A DNA stretch of 64,000 nucleotides from Rhynchonema sp. JSB1_4 (Eukaryota; Nematoda; Chromadorea; Monhysterida; Xyalidae), in contig JASAMV010001159.1 in assembly GCA_030248065.1 (NCBI GenBank), positions 1 through 64,000 on the forward strand. The letters are read 5' to 3'. Of the stretch, positions 11,701 through 22,445 are shown piece by piece. The notes under the pieces are model-generated. The model was not told the DNA's origin, searched no databases, and worked only from the letters and a program-made list of their open reading frames with translations. Each line of letters starts with the position of its first letter. Position 1 is the first letter of the stretch. The translations under genes and the position numbers were made by a program.

Positions 11701-13257
11701 ACAAATTCTTTGACTTCCACTTTATAAAAGTGATTTTCCACTTTGGTCCTCATTGTAGATGGACTGACCTGCAATCCGTTTGATGATGAACGGACAAACC
11801 CGAGCGCGCACATAGCCTTCGCTGAAATTCACAACCTCAACTTCTGGCGCAATTGACTGACGTTCTATTATATAAATAAAGTCACTCACGAAATGATCAG
11901 GCCCTGAATGGCCTGTCGCGGCTCGAGGTCGTGATTGGTCTCGATCATGGTGTCCCACGGAGCGTAAAGATAACGGAACGCTGTGTACGTGCACGCGCCC
12001 AAGTCGGGAATTTTGTTCGGCGCGTGACAGCAACGCCATTGGAGACTGCCAAGAACAATGTTGAATGTCAAGTGCACGGTACATGGAACTGACTCTCGCA
12101 GAATCAAATATCTCTATCTAGGTACATAGGTATTCCATCTCTCTTGATGGCGAGTGTTTGTGACAAGCTTAAAAACCATTGCTCAATCGGCTTTATGACT
12201 GAAACAGTACGTCACCCAGAGCCAAGACGGGTTTGTCTAAGCACGCAACAAATTGAGGTTAGCCAGCTGAAAGTTGTCATTTCCGTGTTTGGGGCGCAAC
12301 CGCCACCGGGGGTGGTTGCGCTTTCGAGATTTTGGGCCATTAATTGTACGATAAAAAGCAACACCTACAATCTCAACGGCTTTGTTCGCGGAGTGTCGAA
12401 CGTTTCGGTCTTGATGCCAGCAATGTATTCGTCACAGGTGCAACTGTGTTCCATGTCGTCCAGAAACAGATTATCTTTGAGCAACGCAAATCGCTTCTTG
12501 ACAGTGCACGCCGGTGGATGGGACTGAAATTTGGGACTGGGACCGTAAGAGCCAGCTGCAATACATGTGTGGCTATAGACTGCATCACAGCGTGCCGAAG
12601 GCGCATCCGTGAGCTCCATCTCAAGCTCGTGTACTTGAATATCAAAATTAATGCTCGGATAGAATCGGTTTTGTTTAGTGAACAACTATTTTACCAACTA
12701 GTGACATCAGAAATTTGATCCTAAATGTGTATCAGGTATAAGTGAAATTAAGGCAAGGCGATCACCAAAGTTGTTTGCTGCAGTGGTTACATGGGTGGAA
12801 GTTGGAACTACAGTACGTATGTCCATGCTATGAAGCACGAAGGTTACAAGCGCACGCCATCAAACCTTCGAATCGCCATGGACAACGTACAAAGTTCGAA
12901 GCAATCTAACTCGTTCTGCATTCGCCGTGCTCCTGAATCGTCGACACCATATTTTGATGGCCACGTCCTCAGGCACGTCCAACTTGCTTGACGTCGTCTT
13001 GTTGTCCTTTTCAAAAAACAAATCCGACACGAAATATCCGGCCGGACAGTAGAAGCTCCCGCTCTTCACGTCCATTTTTATTGCGATCTTCAAATGTTAA
13101 AGACCGTCATTTTTCAAGATTAAATATTTTCGCGTTTGGACAATTATCAGATAATTCGATCAGCACTAACCTCATGAACGTTACCTTGGACGAGCATCAA
13201 GATGATGATTAGCACAACGAGTGTTGTAATCCAGAACTGCCTTGTTTTCCATGACAT
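8714..13257 (-). CDS. Cys-rich secreted protein, tandem copy 2, with Ser/Gln/Asn-rich tail
   Basis: Start ATG at 13257-13255. Exon 1 (13257-13171) encodes a basic N-terminus and a strongly hydrophobic segment (ITTLVVLIIILMLVQG), a good signal peptide or anchor, then splices in phase 0 to exon 2 (from 13087: SFYCPAGYFVSDLFFEK, EDVAIKIWC). Later exons include about 12680-12365 (HSCTCDEY), 12060-11885 (CHAPNKIPDLGACTYTAF), 11840-11770 (ARVCPFIIKR), 11592-11437 (NKCMHD...GWPEWKDG), 11310-11140 (ICADGYYLSS), 10860-10640, 10550-10410 (QYCFWKEKC), 10170-9960, 9720-9610, a low-complexity Asn/Ser/Gln exon (9510-9206) and a final exon ending at a stop at 8714. The last exon has a Gln/Ala-rich helix and a hydrophobic AITGLTLGIIGGAALV stretch, possibly a membrane or assembly segment. 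The function is unknown. Cys-rich modules plus a Ser/Gln-rich tail suggest an extracellular structural, adhesive or cuticle protein (inference). Internal exon borders are approximate. Confidence 0.6.
9224..9319 (-). repeat. Four perfect 24-bp tandem repeats in coding sequence
   Basis: Four identical 24-bp units in a row, each encoding eight residues of the Gln-Ser-Gly-Ser type on the minus strand. They sit in the low-complexity tail exon of Cys-rich copy 2 and are followed by degenerate Ser/Asn/Gln codons. This is a hotspot for length polymorphism. Confidence 0.9.
11437..11592 (-). other. Exon nearly identical to 2879-3034
   Basis: Counterpart of the copy-1 exon: three substitutions in 156 bp and identical protein. 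The identity stops at the splice sites on both sides. Confidence 0.85.
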
Positions 13258-14882
13258 TTTCACAGTGTGCGGAATTTATAAATTAATTTATGTGTCATGT
13301 GTCTCCCAGTAGCTTGCCTCGCAAAAATGTTGATTTATTTCAATGGTGTTGCATAGTCTTGCCGTGTTTACACTTCCCGCGTCATCAAATATTCTCGAAC
13401 AACATTTTGTCTGATAATTTTGTCACTCCACGTGCGGTGTTGCTTGTACGCACACAGTATATACTGTAGTTGATTCCGAACTTCTTCATCAAATTAATTA
13501 GATTCGACACATTTTGCAGACACGGTTTCGTCGATAAATTAAACCTGTCAGGGCGAAATCAAACTTATTGATCGGCCCGGACCGATTTTGCTTTTGCTCA
13601 TGTGACTTTTTGGAATAATTTTAGATTTACTGAAACCACTAATTTTGACTGGCGTATTATAAAGGTTGTTTAGTTCGGGCTTGGGAACAATTTTCAAGCT
13701 GGTAGAAATGCTGTAAGTGTTAATTTCTAAATCCTAAATTGAATCCTAAATCCTAGGTAACTCCAAAAATATCATACATGCAAACTGGCACGTGAGCCAG
13801 GCATGACCAGACCGGACCTGACCGACCACCAGCCTTGATTTCGCCATAAGTGTATCAAAAAATGTGAACGGCTCCATTTTTGTCTTCCGCCAAGGTAAGT
13901 TTTTTGCCAATTTTTTTATTAAACTTGAGTGCGCTCAGATTGCATGAATATGATATAAAAGAAAGAAAAGCGGTGTTCCGTCGAATCCGATATCCGGTAT
14001 CCGATTTCGTGTCGCAGTTCCGTGTCCTGGCTTTGCGAACAAAAAAAGTCTGATCAAAAACGTTGTATGCGACAAGGCTGCTGACAGACCAAGTATGGAG
14101 AGAATGTACTGTAACCGCAACTGACGTCAATCGGCCAATTGTGTGAACTTGATTTGATTGCTGGTACAAACACACAAATTGAATCAGAAAAAATTGGCGG
14201 TTGTTTTTTTTAGTTTGTGCATAAGAGACAGCTTAAAAAGCATCCACACTATGCTGTGCGCCTGTGCAGTGAAAGGTGCGTCAAAGATTGTTTTTCAGAT
14301 GTGCGTGGTAAAATTGTGACGCATTTGCTTCGTTACGAACTATGAAAGGTAAAAAAGACGAAAATGTTGTTCATCTAACACATACTTAGAAATTTCTGTT
14401 GTCAGACGTCGTTCTGCCGGTCGAAGGGGGTTTGCCCACTCAAATTGATGAGAAACAAAGTTCTGAGAAATTTTGTGCATTTATCGCCATAGCTCCTTTT
14501 CACAACATGGCTCAAAACAGTCATTGCCAAAGCAAAAAATTTGGTGTTCTCTAAAATTTCGCACTCCGTGGCAGCTGGATAACTATAACTTCGTATGCAT
14601 ACTGTATGTAGATTGTAGCCTACCGTGCCTGCGAACGGTTCCAGAGTTATGGGACCAAACGTTTCACAAAACCCCGAAAAACTTTGTTCTTCCTCTTTTT
14701 TTCATGTTGTCTTTCTTTTTTAGACAAAAAGCTGGCCACAGACAAATAGGTGCATATGGCGGCCAAACTGATGTGTGCGGCATGGAGGTAATCGGGGTCT
14801 TGGAGTTCCGTGGTGCTAACCGGTTTGGCGTACGTTTCCGCCTGAGCACGGAAACCGGACCAAGACCAGGACCCAAACTTTA
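13258..14882. other. Intergenic, no gene recognised
   Basis: Upstream region of Cys-rich copy 2, so its promoter should lie near 13258-13450. Short open frames are scattered on both strands without splice-consistent or family-like content. Short inverted motifs (GGGCGAAATCAA near 13553 and TTGATTTCGCC near 13838) hint at a degraded foldback element. Confidence 0.35.
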
Positions 14883-15330
14883 AAAATGCTCCGTTTGAGC
14901 TGAAAATTGGTAGACAGGGACTTTAAAATACGCTGATTCAAATGTCTGTCCGTGCAAGTTCTCGACGAAATTCCTTATCCGGGTCCGAAATCTTATTCTC
15001 GGCCGAGACAAGGACTAACAGTAATTTTCACACATACTCCGATTGTGCTGAAAATTGCCAGACAGAGGTTTTAAACTACGCTGATTCCAATTCTGACGTC
15101 TATTCGCGCACATGTTCTCAACGAAATTCCTGGTATGGCTCCGAAAACACATTCCCGGCCCAGACAAGGATCTAATTCTCAAAAATGCTCCGATTGAGCT
15201 GAAAATTAATGGACAAGGGTTTCAAAATGCTCTTACTCCAATTGTGATGTCCGTTTGCGTTAGTTCTCAACGAAATTCCTGGCCTGGGACGAAAGACACC
15301 ACGAAACTTAATCGTAAAGTTAAACCATGT
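14883..15330. repeat. Three tandem copies of an about 150-bp unit
   Basis: Units start near 14883, 15031 and 15181. Each contains a variant of ATGCTCCGATTGAGCTGAAA, then GACAGGG or AGACAGAGG, then TCTC(A/G)ACGAAATTCCT. They are diverged from one another. The frame stays open across much of the array, but nothing in the translation looks like a protein family. Confidence 0.65.
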
Positions 15331-15708
15331 TCCACCGGTTTGCCCACGAAAGCAGGCATTTTCTCATTTGTTATTAAAATTACCCAAAATTTGTTTGGGC
15401 ATGTGCTGTTGTGGAATTAAGTCTTTGTCCTCACTACGAGATAGTCATGTGTGTGGGTAACTTGGGTAACACGTTTGTTTTGCGGATTCGAAGAAAAAGG
15501 ACACGGTCCACAATCACTATGCGCTGAATTGAGTATGGTCTAGCAAAGTCTTCACATCACAGTTACAGGCGCATGACCACGGAAAACCTTCAGATAATTG
15601 AAGAAAATATAGTACACTATTGAAAGTTTCGTTGAGCCTATGGATTTTAGTCAGTTGCTGTTGTTGTTCTGACCATACACAGCTTTTGGCGATCGATCGT
15701 GGCTTGGT

Positions 15709-16074
15709 TCACATTGAGTCAGCGTAGAGTGAGTTGATGTAGTCGAGATATTCTGCAAGAAAGTACAAAATTGTGATCAACTTCTAAGTAGTTAGACCTC
15801 TCACCCAAAAGTAACCACTATACACAGCTGCAGAGAAGGAGAATGCTGTTGCGGACTGACCTTGCGGAAGCATGTTCCTCTTCTCATACAGTCTCTTCAT
15901 TGCTCGCATCGACACGCGTTTCTCGTACAGTCGTTTCTCGTACAACCTCTTCTTTTCGTACAGCCGCTTTTCATATAATTTTTTGTCCGTCTGAATTTTT
16001 CTATCGTCGGCTGCGGCGGCGACACACACGCACACCAGCACTACGATTGTGACGATTAGGGTCGACCGAACCAT
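15709..16074 (-). CDS. Putative neuropeptide-like precursor with LYE repeats
   Basis: Two minus-strand exons. Exon 1 is 16074-15861 (ATG 16074) and ends in phase 1 at CAAG|GTCAGT. Exon 2 is 15752-15709, following CTTGCAG, with an intron of 108 bp. The product is 85 residues. Residues 1-22 form a textbook signal peptide (basic start, then LIVTIVVLVCVCVAAAA). The rest is rich in dibasic sites: five LYE tripeptides each followed by KR or KK (residues 33-66), including LYEKRLYEKKRLYEKR, with a VSMRAM spacer. After splicing the C-terminus is NMLPQEYLDYINSLYADSM. Repeated short cores between KR sites in a secreted precursor are the hallmark of neuropeptide prohormones, and the C-terminal 19-mer could be the real product. 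I do not recognise a known family, and no amidation glycine is visible. An unspliced reading would give 96 residues and a different tail. Expression in neurosecretory cells is inference. Confidence 0.6.
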
Positions 16075-16647
16075 TGTTGTGCATATAACCGTTCAACGCG
16101 CTGTCCCCGTTCTGCGACCTGCGGAATATGGTTCGCAAGAGTAGTATTGACGAAGAAATGCTACTCAAAGAATGAAAGAAAGGCTGAGACACGGCCATCT
16201 GCTCAGATATTGTAGGTGCAACCTAGGTAGGAGTCATATCTCCTTGGGAGTGTTGACTTCAGCCAAAATGCAATCAGATGACATCACTGGGATGAGAATG
16301 ATAACTGAACATTGAGCTCTTGTGTTGGTCGCTGCGGATGTCAGTTCCAGTTTACTCAAAATAAAGAGCGAAGAGAAATAACAGAATCACCATACGTACA
16401 AGTTATACAAACCGACGCCAGGTGCTGATAATACTTTTGGGAGGACCGTTCACAGGCTTCATCCGTCAACAGCCACCCAGCGGATGTTGTGTATGGGCAC
16501 CAGCTCACGTGCTTCACGGATCACGCAACAAAGGAGGTTATTGCATCCCATGGGTATTGTATAAGGTAAGGGAAAGAATCGTCCTTACAACATTATACTA
16601 CTTCGTTGCAAAACACAGGCGTTCAATCTTTTCATACATTTGTGTTT
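16075..16647. other. Upstream region of the LYE precursor
   Basis: Presumed promoter side of the LYE precursor gene. No gene or repeat identified. Confidence 0.35.
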
Positions 16648-17215
16648 ACAAGAAAGAAAAATGCCCCAAGGGGCATAAAAGAAATATGGTTCCCTGGCTG
16701 ACTGGCATAAAAGAACGATACTAGCTTGCACCACTTTGCTGATGTTTCATTAGGCGCTGGAATAAACGTAAGTGTGTTCTGAGCTGTTTGATACCGAACA
16801 GTAGACATTGAACCATATTCCCGGCGCGTGCTGTCTTGCCACCAGAGACACAGGGCACGGAGATATTGAAAGATTGCAATATTCTCTTTATTTCTCTCCT
16901 TGTTGAACCATCGTGCGCAGCCGAAGACTGCACAGTTACCGTCGTGAGGTTGAAAAGAAGAAACAGTTGCCTAAATACGTATGTGGGTTTGCACGAAAGT
17001 TTCGATATCGGCTGGGTGTTGGTTCAAAAGAGTTCGCGCCGGGAATATGGTTCAATGTCTACTGTTCGGTATCAAACAGCTCAGAACACACTTACGTTTA
17101 TTCCAGCGCCTAATGAAACATCAGCAAAGTGGTGCAAGCTAGTATCGTTCTTTTATGCCAGTCAGCCAGGGAACCATATTTCTTTTATGCCCCTTGGGGC
17201 ATTTTTCTTTCTTGT
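16648..17215. repeat. Perfect 181-bp inverted repeat (foldback element)
   Basis: Left arm 16648-16828 and right arm 17035-17215 are exact reverse complements over 181 bp, with a 206-bp spacer. No transposase frame fits inside. Perfect arms imply a very recent origin or ongoing correction. A clear target-site duplication was not found at the ends. Confidence 0.9.
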
Positions 17216-18083
17216 GTCGTTCTTTTATATCGCGCAAGCGCCAAACAGAGAACCCGGATAAATCAGGCACAGAAAGTTTTCAGTTCCGGCAAGCAATGGT
17301 TCTAACACCAAGAAAATGTCGACCATCAGACTTTTCTCAAGTAATCAACGCACATGAGCGCAATGAGGTGTGGGGGTTAGTTTAAGGATGCTGTACTTTT
17401 TGGCAGGATATATGAGTCGGTGGTTATCGTGACATAAGGCCAATTTTGTGTTTCGATTTCACTATGGGGTTCTAACAATGGAGACACGCTTGTGTCTGCG
17501 TCTTCACCCACCACTGAAACAAAACCAACGCAGTGCCCCACGCGCATGTCCATGCTTTTGAGGAACATGGTAACTTGTCAAGTTATTTATTTTTTTTTAA
17601 TTTACCGCCAGGTATGTATTTGACACCCTAGGTACCATCATTTATAGCGCACTGATTGCGCATCGTCTCAGAGAATGGCACTTGTTGGTTTAGTACCAAG
17701 CAAAGCTGTGCAATGAACTTCCATGCAACCTGTCCCTTCAGCTTCAGCAACGAAATAAGTGTCAAACATCGTCTCCAGATTGCTTTGGTGTTGGCCGCTG
17801 CATCTGATCTTGGATTCAATGTTACGTAAAAACTACTATTTAACTTTCCCACGAAGGTCAAATTATACATGCGGAAAAAGCTTCGAATGTTAGAGAGCAA
17901 CAGCAATTTTAATTAACAAGTTGATATCTTGTGGGTATTTTATCATGAATGACATCACAGCGCATAAACTGCGAACCGCACCTGTGCTTAATAATTAATC
18001 TCAAATAAAAACACGAAAAAAACTGAAAAATGTTACCCAGAATTCATTACAAGTTAGTAAGATAAAACAAAGTTAGCTGCGCG
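17216..18083. other. Intergenic, nothing recognised
   Basis: AT-rich with short open frames only. No coding, RNA or repeat feature could be supported. Confidence 0.35.
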
Positions 18084-18150
18084 CGTGAATGTTTGAACCC
18101 GCGGCCTTTCATCTTCAGTGCTGCGCGTTATACCGCTCGGACATCGCTTC
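18084..18150 (-). tRNA. tRNA-Phe-like sequence or tRNA-derived SINE head
   Basis: On the minus strand this reads with a D-arm/box A-like GTCCGAGCGGTATAACGC, an anticodon-loop-like CTGAAGA (anticodon GAA, Phe) and a T-arm/box B-like GGGTTCAAAC. The acceptor stem pairs poorly, so a tRNA-derived repeat or pseudogene is more likely than a working tRNA. Confidence 0.4.
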
Positions 18151-18227
18151 GCCAATCTCCTTCACAAGCTTTACTACATATGTATGTAACTACGCGTGCA
18201 TTGCTGCATTGCCTGTTGTGCTGGCTG

Positions 18228-18285
18228 CCTGTGTGTGTGTGTGCTGGCTGCCTGCCTGTGTGTGTGTGCTGGCTGGCTGGCTGTG
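18228..18285. repeat. TG/CTGG-type microsatellite
   Basis: Alternating (TG)n tracts and CTGGCTGCCTG-type blocks. Confidence 0.7.
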
Positions 18286-18469
18286 TGTTGTGGGTAATAC
18301 ATTGTGCGCTTTATCAATCAGGCAACTGCGTAGCGTGCACTAATGCATTGTTGTGTGTGTCTGAGCGTCCATTATGGCTCTTTTTGAGCTGAAAAACATT
18401 TAACCAATTGGAATTAATATATGTTTGACGTAACAACGATTAAAAACACATATAACCGCTGATTTTGGC

Positions 18470-18775
18470 TTTAGAACCATACTTTCTGTACAAAAAGTCA
18501 TGGTCTGGAACCGTTCATACTAAAAGTTACGAACTCGGCGATAGCACCACCGTGTTTCTCGAGTGCGAAAACCACATAAACAACTTTAATAGTTCTGGTA
18601 ACCCAACTTTTCGGCGAAATTTTACTTCGGGAAGCACACTTTACATACAAAAAGTCGTGGTCATGGTCTGGAACCGGTCTCAGTCGTGGAGTTACGAAGT
18701 CAGCGATAGCACCATCGTGTTTCTCGTGTGCGAAAACCCTATATGCGATATTAACATTTCTGGTGTTCAGTAACG
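18470..18775. repeat. Two tandem copies of an about 158-bp unit
   Basis: ACAAAAAGTC...ATGGTCTGGAACC, then AGTTACGAA, CGATAGCACCA and CGTGTTTCTCG recur in order about 158 bp apart. The copies are diverged. The flanking 18776-19528 holds nothing recognisable. Confidence 0.6.
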
Positions 18776-19528
18776 TCTGGGCCCTGACTACTCTTTTGTG
18801 GAAAAAAAGGGAAGAACGTTTTTACAAAAATTTCAACTGTATCTTGCCCGCGATCGCGCAAGTGGGCACGCAGCGGAATGAAATTTTGTGTGGACCTAGA
18901 AGTCCACGCCGTACAAGTTGTGTGCAAGTTTGGGCTTCTCAAGTTAAGTCTTGTGAAAATGGCGTGAGTTTAAATTTTTGAACTCACGCAATATAAGGAA
19001 TCAACCATATGTCGCTTAGCATTACCATGCTAGCTCCGATAATAGTCAGGGCAGAACAGCTTCTTGGCGGAGACGAAAGGTTTAGCCTAGCGTTACTCGC
19101 CGGTTAAAAGAGTCCCAATTGACTAACAATCTACTTTGACTCCGTGTTAATGTTTTTTTAATCTAAATTTGTGTTCCGCAGAACCGTCGGTAGCATATTA
19201 TAAAGTCCTCTGTGAGAGGAAGTATTCCAAAAAGGTATAGTGTCGATGCTGATGGAGCAATCAAGCAAATAGCCGTATGCTTTGCAAACACTCTGCTTGT
19301 ACAGTTCTCTACATACCTACATTGTACGTAATACCTTCCTTTGTCTGCTAAATTATGTGTGTTTTCGAGTAAAGGTGCCGCAACACTTCAGGATGTCTGG
19401 TCAGTGGTTGCATTCATGACTCATCATGAGGAACCAGTTGCCATGCTCGGAAGTCATCCTATTCGTGCGCAAACAGGCAGTCTATTTTGGCTGGTTATGA
19501 TTTGGTCGAGCACAATTTGCTTCATTTA

Positions 19529-19760
19529 GGGCGGACTTAGGTTGAACACCGAAACCGGAACACGGAAATATTTCCGTGTTCCGTGAATATTTTGGAGAAT
19601 CACGGAACACGAACGGTGCTTTTGCAGTGATGATGACAAAAGCCAGCGTGTTGACGCAAGCAACAACTATTGACACGGATATATTTCCGTGCGTTCCGTG
19701 ATTCTCCAAAAAATTCACGGAACACGGAACCCGGTTTCCGTGTTCAACCTAAGTCCGCCC
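19529..19760. mobile_element. 232-bp foldback MITE
   Basis: Ends GGGCGGACTTAGGTTGAACA and its exact reverse complement, continuing as long imperfect arms built from CACGGAA / TTCCGTG motifs. Flanks are TTTA on the left and TTAA on the right, suggesting a TTAA-like target with one mismatch. It abuts the next element exactly. Confidence 0.75.
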
Positions 19761-21433
19761 TTAAAGGGCTCGGGACATAACCGAAGGAAGGGTAGCAGGA
19801 CATACTGTTACATACCGTTGGAAAGCCTTCCGACAGCCTATGTCACGCACAAATTTTAAGCTCCTTGGAAATTCGCTATCTCTTGGTAGAGCGACTTTTC
19901 GTTCCAGAAAAAAGTGAATTTTTGCACAAATTGGAACGACCGGTGCCGAAACCCCAAATGAGTTGAAGGTCAAGTAAGACGCGCATAGGGTTACAACAGC
20001 TTTTGAATAGCTTACCATCACAACTTCAGTCGCTCAAAGCATTGCTTCACACGGTGAAGGTGCGAAACGTTCCAAAAATGGCCTTATTTTTCGAGAACAC
20101 AAGTTTGTCCCTAAATTTTGAGGCCACGATTAGCGCTGCGGAAATAAGAATGCAACGGGGAAATAGAGCATCGTCGAAAGTACCAGAAAATAAGGTTTTT
20201 AAATTTTTTAACTCATGGCTAGCTCCGTGACAGGCCTAAAAATCCATTAAATTGCCGCTAAATTAGGTGGTTACATTCATCGCCAGAATTGTGACACATA
20301 AAGGCCACAGATTGTATCGGATTCGAAACAAAAAAAATGAGAGAAACGTCTGGTTTAACAACCTATCAAGGTCCGAAGACCCCAAGGACCCCAAGGTCAA
20401 CAGATCTCTCGGGGCAGTCATACTAACCTGAACATGATATTCAGCTATAAATGCTTATTGTTAACAGCTATTGTAAATGTGACAGCACCAAACAATGTAT
20501 CTCGGGAGTAGCTTTCGAATGATATATAACAAGCCCCAATAAATTCTTACGCTTAAGAGCAGAGGTTAAAAAATTGCTTTTTTGACGATTCTGGAATGAA
20601 CCGTCACGTCACCGTGTGCGGTTTCGGAATTTTGACCGTTTCTTGTCCATAGTAAGAGATAGTACGGACATGTTATATATCGTTCGATAGCTACGTTAAA
20701 GCTACATCGTTTGATGCTATCAAATGTGCAATAATCTTTAACAGTAACGACTTAGAGCCAAATATGTTATTCAGGCTGGCATGGCTGCAGCAGCCGGACC
20801 ATGGGGTTTGAAGTCTTGAAACTCGTCTAGATTGTTGGACTGTGCGTTTATCTGACTTTCTCGTTCCCAATGCAATGCAATACGTGGCTTATTTACATCA
20901 CATTTCCGTCAATGAATGCAACTATGCAGTTTAGTGGCAATTTTTAGGTCTTTTTCGGCCTGTCACGCCGTTATCTAAGTGTTTCCAAATTTAAAAACCT
21001 TATTTTCTGGTACTTTCGAAAATGCTCTATTTTGCTATTGCATTTTCATTTCTGCAACACAAAGCGCAGCCTCAAAATTTAGAGCCAAACTTGTGTTTTC
21101 GAAAAATGTGGCCGATTTTTGGAACATTTCGCACCCTCACCGAGTGAAGCAATGCTTTGAGCGACTGAAGTTCTCATAATAAGTTACCCAGAAGCTGTTG
21201 TAATCCTATCCACGTGTTACTTGACTTTCAACTCATTTGGGGTTTCTTCACCGGTCGTTTCAAGTTGTGAAAAAATTCACTTTTTTCTGGAACGAAAAGT
21301 CGCTCTACCAAGAGATAGCGAATCTCGAAGGAGATTAACATTTGCGCGTGGCATATGCTGTCACAGTGCTTTCCAACGATCTGTAACACTGCGCACTGCT
21401 GCCCTTCTTTCGGTTGTGTCCCGAGCCCTTTAA
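19761..21433. mobile_element. Large foldback element with TTAA ends
   Basis: Both ends read TTAAAGGGCTCGGGACA inwards, and arms of about 500 bp (19761-20262 and 20930-21433) are reverse complements at roughly 80% identity around a 670-bp non-coding core. TTAA at both boundaries fits a piggyBac-type target, but no transposase is present. Non-autonomous. Confidence 0.75.
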
Positions 21434-21812
21434 CAATGATGCATCAAAATCACAATGAAACCAATACCAAAGCTGCCTGACAGTGAGCTTTTGGCCAAAT
21501 CCAAAAAGTCATCTTTATCATGGCCAGGACGCTGTGGCGGCCCCTGGATCCGCTGGTGCTGCCTGGTGAGACGTTTGTGTGCAGACATTTCTGTCCTATT
21601 GATTTGAAGGTGCCGGGAAGGCAGTGCCGTGTGACATTGTTGTGTTTCTTTGAGTGACGAAAAGCTCAGGTGTCGAAATACACGATTTCTTGCCGATATT
21701 TCGGAACTAAGAGTTCCCCTTCACGGGCTAAAGAACAATAAGGCAAGATATTTGTGTAAAAGGAACATCACTTCAGAAACGACATGTGTCAAAACATTCA
21801 AATGATTCAGAT

Positions 21813-22212
21813 CAGAGATTAGGTCGGGCCGGGTAACCTCGGCCCGGTCCGGCCCGACTGACCAAAACTCCGGCCCGGCCCGATTTGAAAGTCCAAAATC
21901 GCGGCCCGGCCCGGCCCGAGCCTAAGGTCGGCCCGGCTCGGCTCGGCCCGATTTTGGGGTCAAAGGAAAAAATGGTCAAAAAGGCAAAAATTTCCAAAAA
22001 TTTTCTTGAAAAGGCATTTTCATGTTTTGTGATATTCTGCGCGAAGCGTAATTTTTGCAGAATTTTGGTCACAAAAGGCGCTTTTGGCTTAAAATTTGAG
22101 TAATTCGGGCCGGCCCGGCAGCCGGCCCGAACCTCCAAATCTCCGGCCCGGCCCGAGCCAACAGTCCAAATCCCCCGGCCCGGCCCGGCCGGAACCTCGA
22201 TCCTAATCGCTG
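21813..22212. mobile_element. hAT-like MITE (CGGCCCG family)
   Basis: Inverted ends CAGAGATTAGG and CCTAATCGCTG are flanked by a perfect 8-bp duplication ATTCAGAT (21805-21812 and 22213-22220). Both subterminal zones consist of reiterated CCGGCCCGGCCCG motifs around an AT-rich core. 400 bp, no coding capacity. Confidence 0.85.
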
Positions 22213-22407
22213 ATTCAGATATGCCCATGTTTGCTTCGTTGAAATGATATTGTTTTTTTCACGTCTTGTTTTATTCTTTTCTAGCCCTTCGAGAGGGACC
22301 TCTTTTGGTTCCTGAACACATTTTGGGCTTGTATCATGTATTTCGACAATTGTGCCGTCCGCTTGACTGCACTTTGTTCTCTTACGCAACACAAAAAATT
22401 TCTCGCG

Positions 22408-22445
22408 CGCTGATTGGCTGGCGAGGGCTTGAGAACCAATCAGCG
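22408..22445. promoter_or_regulatory. Inverted pair of CCAAT motifs
   Basis: CGCTGATTGG and CCAATCAGCG face each other with an 18-bp loop. CCAAT boxes mark many animal promoters, but no adjacent gene is recognised, so this is only a candidate. Confidence 0.2.

Noticed and set aside
13855..14175. 106-residue minus-strand frame with a hydrophobic stretch
   Set aside because: No signal peptide at the start, no family features and no splice-consistent neighbours.
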